Source of the DNA: Zasmidium citrigriseum
Taxonomy: Eukaryota; Ascomycota; Dothideomycetes; Mycosphaerellales; Mycosphaerellaceae
Direction: 5' to 3'
Assembly: GCA_002786025.1 (NCBI GenBank)
Contig: NHNW01000011.1
Coordinates: forward strand, 434,001-498,000
DNA length: 64,000 bases
This document shows positions 1 to 10,301 of this stretch, piece by piece; the first letter of the stretch is position 1; each line of letters starts with the position of its first letter. Under the pieces are notes generated by a model that was not told the origin of the DNA, searched no databases, and saw only the letters and a program-made list of their open reading frames with translations. A program made the translations under genes and the position numbers.

Positions 1-1161
1 CATTGGCTGGGTTCGACGTTTGCACACTTCAGCTGGACGATCCAACCATGGTTGATCTCTACCATGGTGGCCATCCATGGAGCGGAGGCAGTGTACTTCG
101 CCCTCTACAAACTCAGAGTCCATTCGATCAATCCCAGGTCGCCAATTTGGTGGCTGTGGATGTTGAGTTGTTTTGTGGAAGGACAATTCGCCTACAGGCG
201 ATTTGAAGACCATGTCAAGCTGCAGAGAGAGAAGCAGAAGCACTGATTTTTGCGATTGCGCCAGGAGAGGACGATTTCGACAGCATTTGCATAGCCAGTC
301 TCCTTCAATATGAGAACCACGAGAGTCTTACGTGGAAGATCGCAAAGAAGCGCATCCGGTCCATGTTGAGTTGGGAGCTCATTCATACATGCTTTCATAT
401 CGCGTCGCTCTTTCTTGCTAACATCTTGACCCCAGATATAGAAATTCGACGGGATGTGCTGCACTCCTGTCAGTTTCTGCGCATGCTTCACGGCGTGGGG
501 AATTCGACTTAAACGATTGAGCTGAAAGCCTGGCGGGATCGTCAAAGTCAAATTGCACATCACCACTGCCCATCACTGCAAACCTTGTTTGAGAGCGCTC
601 TGCTCTATCTAACAGGAAGAGTTGGACTTCGAGGACATCGTACGGAGGCCATTCTTGCTGCCGAATAGACCCTTGGCGTCGCTTGGACGATCTGGGAGAC
701 TTTCCACGACTCGCTTTCCGGAATCTCACTACCAATATGGCATTTTGTCCTCGTACACAGAATGCTCCGAGCATTCACAAATGCAACACCGAGCGACGTC
801 GTTCCGTGGCTCCCCGCCATGTTCATCATTCCGATGTTCACGCCACACCTCGCGTCGGCTTGTGCCCCGAAGCAAGCGAAGGAACGTAAGCGATCTGCAG
901 ACGCTGTGATCGATCGGATACACAATCAAGGCTCCCCCCTGCAACTTGTGGCTGAAGACGCAGAAAGATGGAGCATTGACGCAACACCGCTGCACTCTTG
1001 CGCATTGGTCTCTGCGGCGGTCTTGAAACAGGTTTGGAGAGCTCCTTGAGTGAGCTAAGTGTGCTTCTTCTGCTCTATTCCGCACATTTTCCTTTGACAT
1101 CCGTCAAACGTCTGCTCACGCCTACCTTCAATCTTGACTACACAGCTATCAGTACACCATC
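1..1161. other. intergenic region, no confident gene
   Basis: This stretch lies upstream of the first clear gene. I see no recognisable domain on either strand. The only segment with protein-like codon choice is the minus-strand frame at 192-566, listed separately. The last 100 bases before the ATG at 1162 are pyrimidine-rich, as expected of a fungal promoter and leader. Confidence 0.4.
192..566 (-). CDS. possible small hypothetical ORF
   Basis: This is an uninterrupted 124-codon frame on the minus strand starting at ATG. Its middle part has a balanced amino-acid composition and C/G-ending codons, unlike most shadow frames here. I recognise no domain, signal peptide or membrane segment. The tail, rich in Cys, Phe and Ser, looks less like real protein, so the true 3' boundary may be an intron donor. 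It may be a small gene, an exon of a larger gene, or chance. Confidence 0.25.
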   Translation of the reverse strand: MVMCNLTLTIPPGFQLNRLSRIPHAVKHAQKLTGVQHIPSNFYIWGQDVSKKERRDMKACMNELPTQHGPDALLCDLPRKTLVVLILKETGYANAVEIVLSWRNRKNQCFCFSLCSLTWSSNRL

Positions 1162-1857
1162 ATGTCTTCCCAGCAAGAAGAGCAACAAGCATCCGCTCAG
1201 GGTGAGGGAAACCTCAACCTTGGAGCAAACGCATCCGGCAGTGCACAAGCTAGCCAGAAGCAAACCAAGCGTACACCCAAGAAGTTGAACCAGAAGCAAC
1301 AACAGCAACCCACACCAGCACAGACCGACGAGGGCGACGACGCAGAAGCGGAAGCTGGCGCAGAGGCCGAAGTGGAAGCCGACGGCGAAGACGAAGCACA
1401 GGAGCCCGAACCCCAACAACAGCGCCAACAGTCCCGTCGACGACAAAGCCGCGGCCGTGGTCGCAAGGGCGGACAAGAAAGCGATACTGAGTCAATCGCC
1501 CGTAGCGATGTGAGCGCCCAAGGAGGCCGTCGCCAGCGTCAACGCCAGAAGAAGCAGCAAGCCCAGACCCAAAACTCCCAGGGCGGCCCACTCGACAACA
1601 TCACGGAGAACGTTCCCGGCGGCGAGCTCGTCGGTCAGGCTGGCGATCTTGTTCAGAACACTGCCGGCGACGCAGTCAACCAGGTCGGCGACACTGCTGG
1701 CAAGGCATTGGGTGGATTGACTGGAGGTGGCAAGCAGGGCGGAGATGATGAGGGCAGTGGGGAGCAGCTTCGTCTGCGACTGGAACTGAACCTTGATATT
1801 GAGATCCAGCTCAAGGCGAAGATTCATGGTGACCTCACGCTTGGTCTGCTCAACTAG
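1162..1857 (+). CDS. disordered acidic/Gln-rich protein with conserved C-terminal motif (copy 1)
   Basis: The gene encodes 231 aa in a single exon, with ATG at 1162 following a pyrimidine-rich leader. Residues 1-140 are low complexity: Gln/Ser-rich, then an acidic Glu/Asp/Ala tract (about 55-85), then Arg/Gln-rich basic patches. Residues 140-190 form a Gly-rich amphipathic stretch with repeated GDLVQ/GDAVN/GDTAG units. The last about 28 residues are ordered and end in LDIEIQLKAKIHGDLTLGLL. The next gene downstream ends with nearly the same segment. From memory, such C-termini recur in uncharacterised Pezizomycotina proteins; no function is known to me. The tail looks like two amphipathic beta-strands. 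The coding call is firm; the function is unknown. Confidence 0.85.
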   Translation: MSSQQEEQQASAQGEGNLNLGANASGSAQASQKQTKRTPKKLNQKQQQQPTPAQTDEGDDAEAEAGAEAEVEADGEDEAQEPEPQQQRQQSRRRQSRGRGRKGGQESDTESIARSDVSAQGGRRQRQRQKKQQAQTQNSQGGPLDNITENVPGGELVGQAGDLVQNTAGDAVNQVGDTAGKALGGLTGGGKQGGDDEGSGEQLRLRLELNLDIEIQLKAKIHGDLTLGLLN

Positions 1858-2728
1858 AGGAGGAAGAGGGAAATCGGGAAGGCGCAATGGGAATGCTGTA
1901 TTTTATCTTGTGCTCGTAATTTCCTAGCTGGAGTTGATCCGTTCGGAAAGGTGTACTGTACTCTCCGTAGCCGAATTGTATGTTCGTCCAAACCATCTCG
2001 ACCTTGACCTTGCTCTGCTCTCCCTCTCCCCACAGTGCTCTCGCGGGACAGCTTTGACCCCCTGTCGCACTGCCTGCGTGCCTTCTTCCTTCCCATCCTC
2101 CAAATTCTTTCGCATCACGATCCCCGAGCAAATTCCCAAACGACCTCGACTCATGCCCCATAATGACGAAAGCCACCGCCTCGATCCCGGCGGTCCTTTG
2201 ATGTCAGGCCACAGGAACCGTGACGAGTCTGACGACGCACCCATGTTCAATCCCAGCCCAAATGGTTTCACCTCGCCGTGCTAGCGCTCCTTTGCCAACT
2301 TCTGACGCCTCACCTGAGGTCAGACTAGTCCAGGGTTCCTGGGCTAGTCCACTCAACTTTGAGCCAAATGCCACGATCGCCACGAACGTTATTCATTTAG
2401 CGGTGGCAGGCCGCGTGGAAGAGGCTGGAGAGCCGGAAGTGCTTGCAGGAAAATGACGATATGTGTGGCTTTACCCTTGCTTACGCCGCAGAGGACCCAC
2501 GCGCGTGGGATCGGTAGAGTTCCACGATCGGATGTCAAACAGGTTTCTGTAGCGGGTGCATGTGAGTGGCTCTGGCGAGGGGTTGCTGCTGTTCTGCTCT
2601 CCGTTTCGTGTTCTGGTCTGGCCGTACACTGAACATCCCGTCTACCTTGAACGACCAGGAACAACTCCCATTGGAATCAAGAATATTACAACGAAGGAGT
2701 GAAGGGGAGCGAAGACAACCACCACAAG
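1858..2728. other. intergenic spacer between the tandem pair
   Basis: The spacer holds the 3' end of copy 1 and the promoter and leader of copy 2. A 44-codon open frame at 2153-2284 (plus) has plausible codons and ends just before the copy 2 leader. It could be a short upstream ORF or an unspliced exon. I see nothing else. Confidence 0.4.
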
Positions 2729-3341
2729 ATGTCCTTCAACGAATCCGACCGCCGGGAATTCATCGAAGAGCCCAAACTCGAACACCTCTCAGAAGAAACG
2801 CTCAAAAACCCACCCAAGCAACGCACCACCCAACAACAAGAGAAACAAGACAACCTCATCAAGAAAGAACGAAGAGACGTCGGCATCGACACCGCGCGAT
2901 CCCGATCCTCCTCGCGACGAGAGCGGCGGAAGCGTATCAAGCAGGCCTTCGAGGATGGAACGTACATGAAGACCGGATCGCTAGAAGCGCTCGAGGAGGC
3001 CGACGCTAATGGCGATATGCAAGCGATGCGGCCGTTTGAGCGGATTGGTCCTGATAGCACGTCGATGGATGGGCCGGTGACGATGGCGAGGGCGATGAGA
3101 GGAGAGATTCCTGTGCGAGGGTCGAATCCCAATCAACCGTATTACATGACGCCCGAACCTGTGAAAGATGTGCGTATTATCAATACTCAACAACTTCACC
3201 CATTGCGCCCGTATACTGACATGATCTGAACAGTCCGAACTAAAAGACAAAGACGGCCTCAAACTCTCCCTCGAAGCGAACCTCGACATCGAAATCGAAC
3301 TCAAAGCCAGCATCCGCGGCGACCTCACCCTCTCATTATAG
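2729..3341 (+). CDS. basic/charged protein with conserved C-terminal motif (copy 2)
   Basis: Two exons, 2729-3169 and 3234-3341, flank a 64-nt intron with a GTGCGT donor and ...GAACAG acceptor, giving 182 aa. The start is the first ATG of the frame; an upstream GTG in the same frame was ignored. The N-terminal part is highly charged, with a basic RSSSRRERRKRIKQAF patch near residue 60. The second exon encodes almost only the conserved tail, LDIEIELKASIRGDLTLSL, matching the end of the gene just upstream. The stop overlaps a strong donor: TATAG followed by TAAGT. Splicing at 3341 to the AG at 3444 would instead end the protein in SLYA with a stop at 3449-3451, the same length as the GLLN ending of copy 1. 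Function unknown. Confidence 0.8.
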
Positions 3342-3899
3342 TAAGTACTTGATCATTCTACTTCTAAGCCTTGGATGCTCCCTCCCCCAAAGAACTCCAG
3401 CCCAGCATCGTCAAGCAAGGTGGAAAGGCTCTTACCAATAACAGTGCCTAGTGAATAATCACCATCCACCATCATCCCTCACGCCGATATCACGATGCTG
3501 GAGCTGGGTGTGGAAACGTCTTTTTCGTGCTACATCTTTCGATGAGCTCAAAGCGAGATGAACGAACGCATGCTTACTTTTTGACTACAGTGAAGCAATG
3601 TGAGAAGAAGAGAACGATTATCTAGTCCAATGTCAGGCGCAAGGAAGGAAAGGGACCGGCATCATGTCATTACTATAGGGAATCCGAATTTCTGTGTTTA
3701 CTTATGTATGGGTATCTCTTTCTGTTCCTTCTTCTGTTGGCCCTCGTTATGGTACAGCCACTGTATGCATCCTTACAACCTGTTCCCCTTTATCAAAACA
3801 AACGCCTAGTCGATGCTCGCTCGCTCAAAACCCAAAAATCAACCGAACCAAAGAAAAGTCAGGAGCAACTGCGCTCTTTCAACATCAACATCATCCCTC
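3342..3899. other. 3' region between convergent genes
   Basis: This stretch carries the 3' ends of the plus-strand gene before it and the minus-strand gene after it. It is pyrimidine-rich with short A/T runs, as expected for transcript ends. A possible alternative last intron and exon of the preceding gene (to 3451) falls here. I see no gene. Confidence 0.5.
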
Positions 3900-6800
3900 T
3901 CACTTCGGCCTGTCACCTGTGCCAGAAGCCGAGCGGAAAATCACCCGTCTCGTGCCTCCAGCCTTGCCCAACTCCCCAAAGTATTTGTGCTTCTCATCCT
4001 TGGACTTCTCTGCACTGGCCTGCTTGGCACGTTCGATCATGCCCTCAACCCACTTGGCCTTCTGCTCAGGCAAAGCGGACTTCTTCGCGCTGGATGGACC
4101 CGCGAGCCCGACTTCTCCTGTGTTCTGCCTGCTAGGCGGTCGAGACACATTTGCTGTCGAGGGCCGCGAACTTCCAGACGAAGACTTGGGCGTTGTTGCT
4201 AGAGTTGGAGTCTGTCGTCCGGCGGTGCTTGGCGTTGATCTGCCGTTTGTGAACACAGGAAATGACCACTCGTTGTCGCTGTCCTTGCTGGAGGGTCTTG
4301 GAGTGCCATTCGCAGAGGGCACAGGTGACTTGGCTCGATTGATCTCAGCAGGGCCACTAACCTTGCGAGTGATAGGGCCACTGGTCACCGTCTGTACCTC
4401 GAGATTGCCCTCTGAGACAGTGCGGCTGCCATGGTGCTCGGCATACTGACGAAGGTAATCTGCAAGGTCTGCCCATCCTCCTCCAACACGGACCATGACC
4501 CGCTCACCTTCTCCGACAAGACGGACAAAGAGCTTGATGGGTTCATCGCGTCCAGCCGTGGTGAGGTGATAGAGCTTGACCTCTGGCTCCGTGGTCGACT
4601 TCTTTGGGGAGGATTCTGCGGGTGCAATTGTGATGCCACCTCCGCTCTTTGAAGCACGACGTGGAGTGTTCTTAGGTCGTGGTCCATTGTACCCACGAAA
4701 GTCACCTGGCCGCAAAGAGGGTGTCTCTGCTCCAGCCCTCGACGTAAAGCGTATCTGCCCTGGCAAAGTCTCCAGGACCTCAGACACATGGCGGTCGAAT
4801 GAATCCTCCTCCACAGGGCGCGAGTGAACTGTTCTCGGGGGAGAGGAAATGGGACTCAGGGGCGAGTTCTCAATCCTCAATGCACTCTTGCCACGACGCT
4901 TGGCCATGGCGGCGTTGAGAGGGGCAGATGGTGACACGTTCTCGTCCCCTTGTGGCGAGTCCTTCGGCTCGCTTCGTGCTGGACTTGCATCTGGCAGGCT
5001 GCGCAACACAGCGGGCGTCTCCTTTCCAGTGAAAGCTGGCGGCGGCGTGTCTCGACTGGAGACACTGGAAGGTCGTGGCGGAGGAGTTGGGAAAGCTACC
5101 ATGCCTTTGTATGCCATTGGTCCAGCATCGTCAACGTCTGCCCCAGTGCGACTGCCTGAGGTTGACGGAGCTCGTGATCGCGGAGGTGTCTGGGGAGGAG
5201 TGATGCCGGGCGAGACGCTGCTACGTCTCGGCACTGGCGGAACGTCGATTGTCTTCAACTGCGAGCGCGGGAATGCCTCAATGGACGCCGTTGAAGCACG
5301 CTTGGCAGCCTGTGGACGAACCTCACGAATTTCTTCCTTGCCATGGCTGGGAATGTCCAGCTTCAGCGAAGGCTCTACCTCGTTACGAACAAAGGTCGTG
5401 TCTTGAATCGGCTTGGCCTGATCCTTACTGGATGGCCTAGTCCGACTCTCGCCATTCGCATTCGCATGAGTTGAGGACGATACTGGTCGGCGGTTGTTGA
5501 CGGAGATCATGTCGAGATAGCTTCCTGCGTACTTGGGAAGCTCAGGCATCTGCTTGCGAATGTTGCGCGGGAGCGATGCAGGTCGTCTGTGATACTCGGC
5601 CGAGGGGCTCTCTCTTGGAGGCGCCCGTGCCGAGCCTGGTCGCTCTTCAGGGGCATCAGGGAAAGATTGAATGAATATGCGATCGAAAGCATCAGTCTGC
5701 AGTGGGACGTCTGGAGTGTCAACCTCTGGTCCTGAGTCTGATCGATCTCTAGGCGTGAAGGGAAAAACGGTCTGCTTGTCCGCCATTTTGCCCTCTTGCG
5801 GTGTATCAACAGGAGAGACAAGAGGCCAATCCTTTGGAGGCTCTTCTTTATCCGGTGAGTGGAATGGAGAAGACAGATCGGAGGCGTGGTAGGAATCCCG
5901 CAGGATTTCGTTGATCTCTCTGTAGTGATCCGGCGTATGGTATGGTGGTTCCTCATGATCCTCCCCGGTCTCATATTGATTTTCGACTGCTGGTACTTCG
6001 ATCTTCGGAGGCAAATTGTCCACTTCAGGACTGCCAACTCGAGATGTCTTGGACGAGCTCGCCGCCGAATGGACAGAGCTGGCCATGCTCGCACCATTGA
6101 GCTTCGAGCTAGCCACAGAGACTGGGGACAAGGCTTTGCGTTCTGCAGAAACTGATCTCTCCTCGTCCTTGGAAGTCGATCCCCATTTATTGCTGCCAGA
6201 TCTCTTAGGCTTCAGCTGCTCAGGACTGCGGTCTTTCTTGAACAACCGAGTGAACGCGTTACTAGCGTGCTCAAACGGTCGAACTGGACTCTTTGACATC
6301 TTCAAGGATTGATTCCGGTCGATGTCATTCAGGAACTGAGCGCGCCTCTTTGCCACCTGCCCCATTCCATCCTCCTTAGAGATAGACCCTGACGAAGGCA
6401 CCCGCTCAATGCCTTGTTGCGGAGCAATCGGAGATGGCTCTGCGTTTTCACTTGCTGTGTCGTGGATGCTCAACACCGGAATTGGCTGTGCGTTCAACTC
6501 AGGTGAAGTGTCGTTGGTCGGAGCCTCCACATTGTGCTTGCTGGGCACAGCTGCCGCCCTGGAGCTTTGCTCGGACGTTCTCACATCCTGAGAGCTGGAG
6601 AGAAGGACGGCTGGATCCATGGATAGCATTGATAGTCGTCGCACAGCGTCATGGTCAAGCGATGGATCCTCAAGTTCTGAGATGTGATTATTCGCAACCT
6701 CCTGTCGAACATCTCCGTTTGGACGCATTGGTCGTGCCTCCAGCTCAGTTCGATCAATGCTGGCACGCCACTCGTTCTCGAGCACCTTCCGCTCAGCTTG

Positions 6801-7805
6801 CATCACCCAAGTTCCATAGGCTGATTCGAGTAGCTCAAAGTCATCGATCCAGGCATCAGGCAGAGAATCATCTCGTCCCTCGAGGTTGTCCAGAAATCGA
6901 TCAAGCTTTCGGCCAAGGCTGTTGACTTGCTCCTCCAGCGCGCTCTTCATCTCGTGCATGCCCTCGCGATTGAATGTGGCGGGGTCAACGTCCGACTGTG
7001 AAGAGCGTGATATTGCTATGGCGGCCCAGGCGTGGTCGAGGTCTTTCCTAGCTCGATTCAAGTCGCGCAGGAAGTTGGGTGCACTCCGCAGAATGATCAA
7101 GCGTATGGTCCAAGTATCCAGTAAACGATTAAGCTTCGAAAGGTAAGGCAGAGCGTGTAGTATGGTCGCAGTGACCACGGCTGTGTAATCGTCCAGTTTC
7201 TTCATGTCTGTCGTTGTGCTGTTTGTACCAATGCTGTCACTCCTTGACACTGGTCTTGACTCCGAACGGTAATGCGAGTTCAGGACATAGTCTTTCAGCT
7301 CCTCGACATCGATCTGGTCCAATCCATGGCCGATCTCATCAGCTCGAGCTTCGTAAGCTTGTACAGTGATCGCTGGCAAGCTTCCCCAGTATTCAACCTC
7401 TTCGTCGTTTGCTGTTGCAGAAGACAGATTGCCATTGTAGTTCGTACGCATCTTCTTCCGAGCCGGCTCAGGAAGATCAAAGGTACCCGCCCACTCCCAA
7501 TTCTCCAACTCCCTCGTCCACGCTCTGAGGTCGAGACATGCCTGCGCTGCCTTGGCCCCAAGAGCTCTCTCGGATACAGACGAAGTCTTGATGCTCCTCG
7601 CCAGAATGTCCGACTCCTTGTGAGCCATGTCGTCAGGATCTGTCACGAAAGCTCGCAGAGTAGTCGTCGGCGAGAGATCCCGCAGCAACGGGTCTTGGTC
7701 GCGTGCATGCTGGCGAGCAGGAGAGCGCGAGAGGGAGCGCGAATGCAGGTGGCCCTTCGGTCTCGGCAGGGTCGGCGGGTGGGTGAAGGGGTTCCCGGTA
7801 TGCAT
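3900..7805 (-). CDS. GAR (GAS2-related) domain cytoskeletal protein, Kar9-like
   Basis: This is an intronless 1301-aa frame. The N-terminal half, to about residue 400, is helical and charged with coiled-coil character. The middle is long, Ser/Pro/Arg-rich and disordered, with many SP/TP and RPSS sites, typical of phosphorylated microtubule-associated proteins. Near residues 1070-1125 is a GAR domain, recognised by EPIKLFVRLVGEGERVMVRV followed by GGWADLADYL. GAR domains bind microtubules in GAS2 and spectraplakin proteins. The N-terminal layout resembles fungal Kar9-type cortical proteins that link microtubules to actin and myosin for spindle and nuclear positioning; that link is inference. 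The C-terminal 40 residues are Lys-rich and probably helical. Length fits filamentous-fungal members. Confidence 0.85.
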   Translation of the reverse strand: MHTGNPFTHPPTLPRPKGHLHSRSLSRSPARQHARDQDPLLRDLSPTTTLRAFVTDPDDMAHKESDILARSIKTSSVSERALGAKAAQACLDLRAWTRELENWEWAGTFDLPEPARKKMRTNYNGNLSSATANDEEVEYWGSLPAITVQAYEARADEIGHGLDQIDVEELKDYVLNSHYRSESRPVSRSDSIGTNSTTTDMKKLDDYTAVVTATILHALPYLSKLNRLLDTWTIRLIILRSAPNFLRDLNRARKDLDHAWAAIAISRSSQSDVDPATFNREGMHEMKSALEEQVNSLGRKLDRFLDNLEGRDDSLPDAWIDDFELLESAYGTWVMQAERKVLENEWRASIDRTELEARPMRPNGDVRQEVANNHISELEDPSLDHDAVRRLSMLSMDPAVLLSSSQDVRTSEQSSRAAAVPSKHNVEAPTNDTSPELNAQPIPVLSIHDTASENAEPSPIAPQQGIERVPSSGSISKEDGMGQVAKRRAQFLNDIDRNQSLKMSKSPVRPFEHASNAFTRLFKKDRSPEQLKPKRSGSNKWGSTSKDEERSVSAERKALSPVSVASSKLNGASMASSVHSAASSSKTSRVGSPEVDNLPPKIEVPAVENQYETGEDHEEPPYHTPDHYREINEILRDSYHASDLSSPFHSPDKEEPPKDWPLVSPVDTPQEGKMADKQTVFPFTPRDRSDSGPEVDTPDVPLQTDAFDRIFIQSFPDAPEERPGSARAPPRESPSAEYHRRPASLPRNIRKQMPELPKYAGSYLDMISVNNRRPVSSSTHANANGESRTRPSSKDQAKPIQDTTFVRNEVEPSLKLDIPSHGKEEIREVRPQAAKRASTASIEAFPRSQLKTIDVPPVPRRSSVSPGITPPQTPPRSRAPSTSGSRTGADVDDAGPMAYKGMVAFPTPPPRPSSVSSRDTPPPAFTGKETPAVLRSLPDASPARSEPKDSPQGDENVSPSAPLNAAMAKRRGKSALRIENSPLSPISSPPRTVHSRPVEEDSFDRHVSEVLETLPGQIRFTSRAGAETPSLRPGDFRGYNGPRPKNTPRRASKSGGGITIAPAESSPKKSTTEPEVKLYHLTTAGRDEPIKLFVRLVGEGERVMVRVGGGWADLADYLRQYAEHHGSRTVSEGNLEVQTVTSGPITRKVSGPAEINRAKSPVPSANGTPRPSSKDSDNEWSFPVFTNGRSTPSTAGRQTPTLATTPKSSSGSSRPSTANVSRPPSRQNTGEVGLAGPSSAKKSALPEQKAKWVEGMIERAKQASAEKSKDEKHKYFGELGKAGGTRRVIFRSASGTGDRPK

Positions 7806-9074
7806 GGCGACAGTTTGGTGCGACGAGGATGCTGAGGCAGTGGCTACAGCAGCCTCTACATCGGGCTATATGGCGTGGTGCTTGCCTGGGGCCTGGGGCG
7901 GGAGGGTGAAACAGGCGTCGCCCGCCATGAATTGTGAACTTGTCAAACACGCCGGATCCCAGTCGACGCTCGGGACGCGGACAGGACGCTCACATGGAGA
8001 CAATTGAGACAGAGGCCGGGCGCCGGTGGTGAGGGCGACTCAGACAGCGTGCAGCTTTGCGCCCAAAATCACAGAATTGGGCGGGCAGGGCGAGGTGGTG
8101 AACATGTGCGAGGTGCTTAATCGACGGTGGTCTTGCCGGATTATTGATTAAGGTCCAGCGGCGATTTTATTAGCGCATCCGCGCCTGAACAGCTAAGATC
8201 CGGCCAATCGCCGCCAGGCTCTGCGCCCGCCAAGTTGGGAGAGCAGATCCATCAGATGCAAGGGCGTAACGCAAACCTCGCTACTGCCTCTCTTCTTCTC
8301 TCCCCCGAACATGTTGTGCTCGTCGTCAAACCTCCGAGGCATGGCAATGTTGTACCGCATCGCAATATTGGCTTGTGCTCAAGACATCGTTCACCTGCAA
8401 CGTCTGTTCTTTCCTGATCTGGCCACTCGAGAGACAAGAGGATAGAGTTTCAACGGCATCTGCAGCACCTCGACCCCTGCCGCCACACCGCGCTCGAGCA
8501 CTTTTCCCTCCTCCTTAATCGACCTCACACGACCGCGACGTCGACGTGCTATACCCGCCGTCGCCATGGAATCCACGTCGATTCATCAGTCTTATTACCT
8601 TGAGCTTTGAAACATTCACACTTCACATACTTTTCTCTGAAGAAACCAAGCTATTCTTAGGGAGACTTCCAGTACTGTGGACCTTTCGAACCCATCTCCA
8701 CGGAATTCCGTCCCGCCACGAGCTACCATGGTCTCCTTGCGCGTGCTTCTGTCGATGCGGATCTTTGAATCTTCGTTGCTGATCTGGAACCGCTGACGGT
8801 AGCATTGCATATGCATGACTTGCGACGCTGCATACGGCTGTTTCACATTTCAACGCCTCTACTAATCGACGAACGAACCTCGACTCAAGACCTTTTCGCC
8901 CGATGCAGGTCGCACGTTGATTGAGTCACGATCTCTGCTCCCACAAATTTGCGGAGTAATCGGCTATCAAGAGCGATTGCATTGCCCAGATGAGGCCAGA
9001 GTGCAGCCTGAGCAATCTGCTATGGCTTCATCAGGCACTCCTGCAATTGACCGCAAACCTATTGGTCTCGAAGT
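7806..9074. other. long intergenic region, no gene seen
   Basis: This is the promoter and leader side of the GAR-domain gene and the 3' side of ureG. Several short overlapping frames exist on both strands, but none has a recognisable motif or extends into a plausible spliced model. I see nothing specific. Confidence 0.4.
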
Positions 9075-9972
9075 CTACTTGGACCCATTGGCCTTGCCTG
9101 CTGCCGCCGCCGCTCCACTGCTTCTCCAGGCACTCAGAATCAGGTCCACGATATGGTCCATACCTTTACCGTTTTTGACCTGCGCAAAGATCGTTGGCCC
9201 GTCCTCCCTACCCGATGCAAGTCAGCCCGGTCAAACGTCCTCGCAGCAATGACAGACTCACCTAATCTTTCTTGCATCGCGGTCCATAACGTTCAGGTCC
9301 GCACCAATCAGTTCCGCAAGATCAGTCTTGTTCACAATCAAGAGATCACTCTGGGTGATGCCCGGGCCACCCTTTCGTGGGATCTTGTCGCCTCCGCTAA
9401 CGTCTATCACGTAGATGATATAGTCTGCCAGCTCTCTTGAGTAATTGGCCGCCAAGTTGTCACCACCACTCTCGATCAGAAGGAGCTCGGTGTTGAATTC
9501 TTTGTGCAGGTCTATTAAGGCCGCCAAGTTGGCCGAGATGTCCTCTCTTACTGCGGCATGGGGACAGCCACCCGTCTCTATCGCTCGGATCCGCTCAGCT
9601 GGTAGAGCTTTGTGTTTCGTAAGGAACTCGCAGTCTTCTCGTGTGAAGATGTCGTTCGTCACGGCAGCGATGTTGTACTTGTCGCGAAGGGCCAGGCACA
9701 GGGCGAGCATCAAGGCGGTCTTGCCGGAACCAACGGGACTGCAAGATCCAGATCAGCGTCCACCTCCTTCACCCAGTTGCTCTTCTGCATCTTTCTTCAC
9801 GGACATACCCACCAATGCCTATGGTGAAAGCTCTCTCGTTCCAGTCACGACCTTCGATAATCGGCATCTCACGACCCAAGAACGAGCCTGGGCCATCCAG
9901 GATCTCGTGAGTGTGGCCATGGTCGGCAGCAGCGTCGTGAGAATGCGAGTGGCCGTCGTGAGAATGCGACAT
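9075..9972 (-). CDS. ureG: urease accessory GTPase UreG
   Basis: Three exons (9809-9972, 9262-9738, 9075-9207) join to 257 aa with consistent phases. The introns begin GTATGT and GTGAGT. UreG is the GTPase of the urease maturation complex (with UreD/UreF) that delivers nickel to apo-urease in the cytosol. The N-terminus is His-rich (8 His in the first 22 residues, [12 protein letters not shown]...), a likely nickel store. The P-loop GPVGSGKT spans the first splice junction. Further family motifs are [18 protein letters not shown] and the GTP-specificity motif NKTDLA. The C-terminus [13 protein letters not shown] matches the family. It is divergent from the rhomboid gene across 329 bp. Neither urease nor UreD/UreF is in this window, as is usual in fungi. 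Confidence 0.95.
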
Positions 9973-10301
9973 TTTGGCGAGCTATTGTGAAAGGTGAGTG
10001 AGTCGAGTCCTTATCAGTTCGATCTGTTTCTCTGTTTACGCCGGGGTGGGGTAACGTGGGGCTGTTCCTTGTCGAACTGTGAGCTTGGCAGGGGTTTCTC
10101 GTCTCGAGTCGCCGACAACACTTTGCTATCAATAATAACACCCGCTGGATTAGAGGTCGACGCCTTCTGCCTGGAGATACCGCCGACGGACGCGATCTGG
10201 TTGCACAGACAGACCGCAACACTCTCACAATGCAAGCACGAAAAGAATCCAAACTTTAGGTCCTGCGTCTCAACGAAGGGATACCCACAGAGTCAACGGC
10301 A
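9973..10301. promoter_or_regulatory. shared divergent promoter region, ureG and rhomboid gene
   Basis: This 329-bp gap separates two genes transcribed away from each other, so it must hold both promoters. On the rhomboid side a 9-codon upstream ORF (10230-10259) precedes the main ATG. I could not pick a specific factor site with confidence. Confidence 0.45.

Noticed and set aside
1138..1591. Minus-strand frames opposite the first gene
   Set aside because: Leu/Cys and Ala/Ser runs are the antisense of Gln/Glu-rich codons in the real gene.
3694..4449. 251-codon plus-strand frame
   Set aside because: Overlaps the 3' half of the GAR-domain gene on the opposite strand; no motif of its own.
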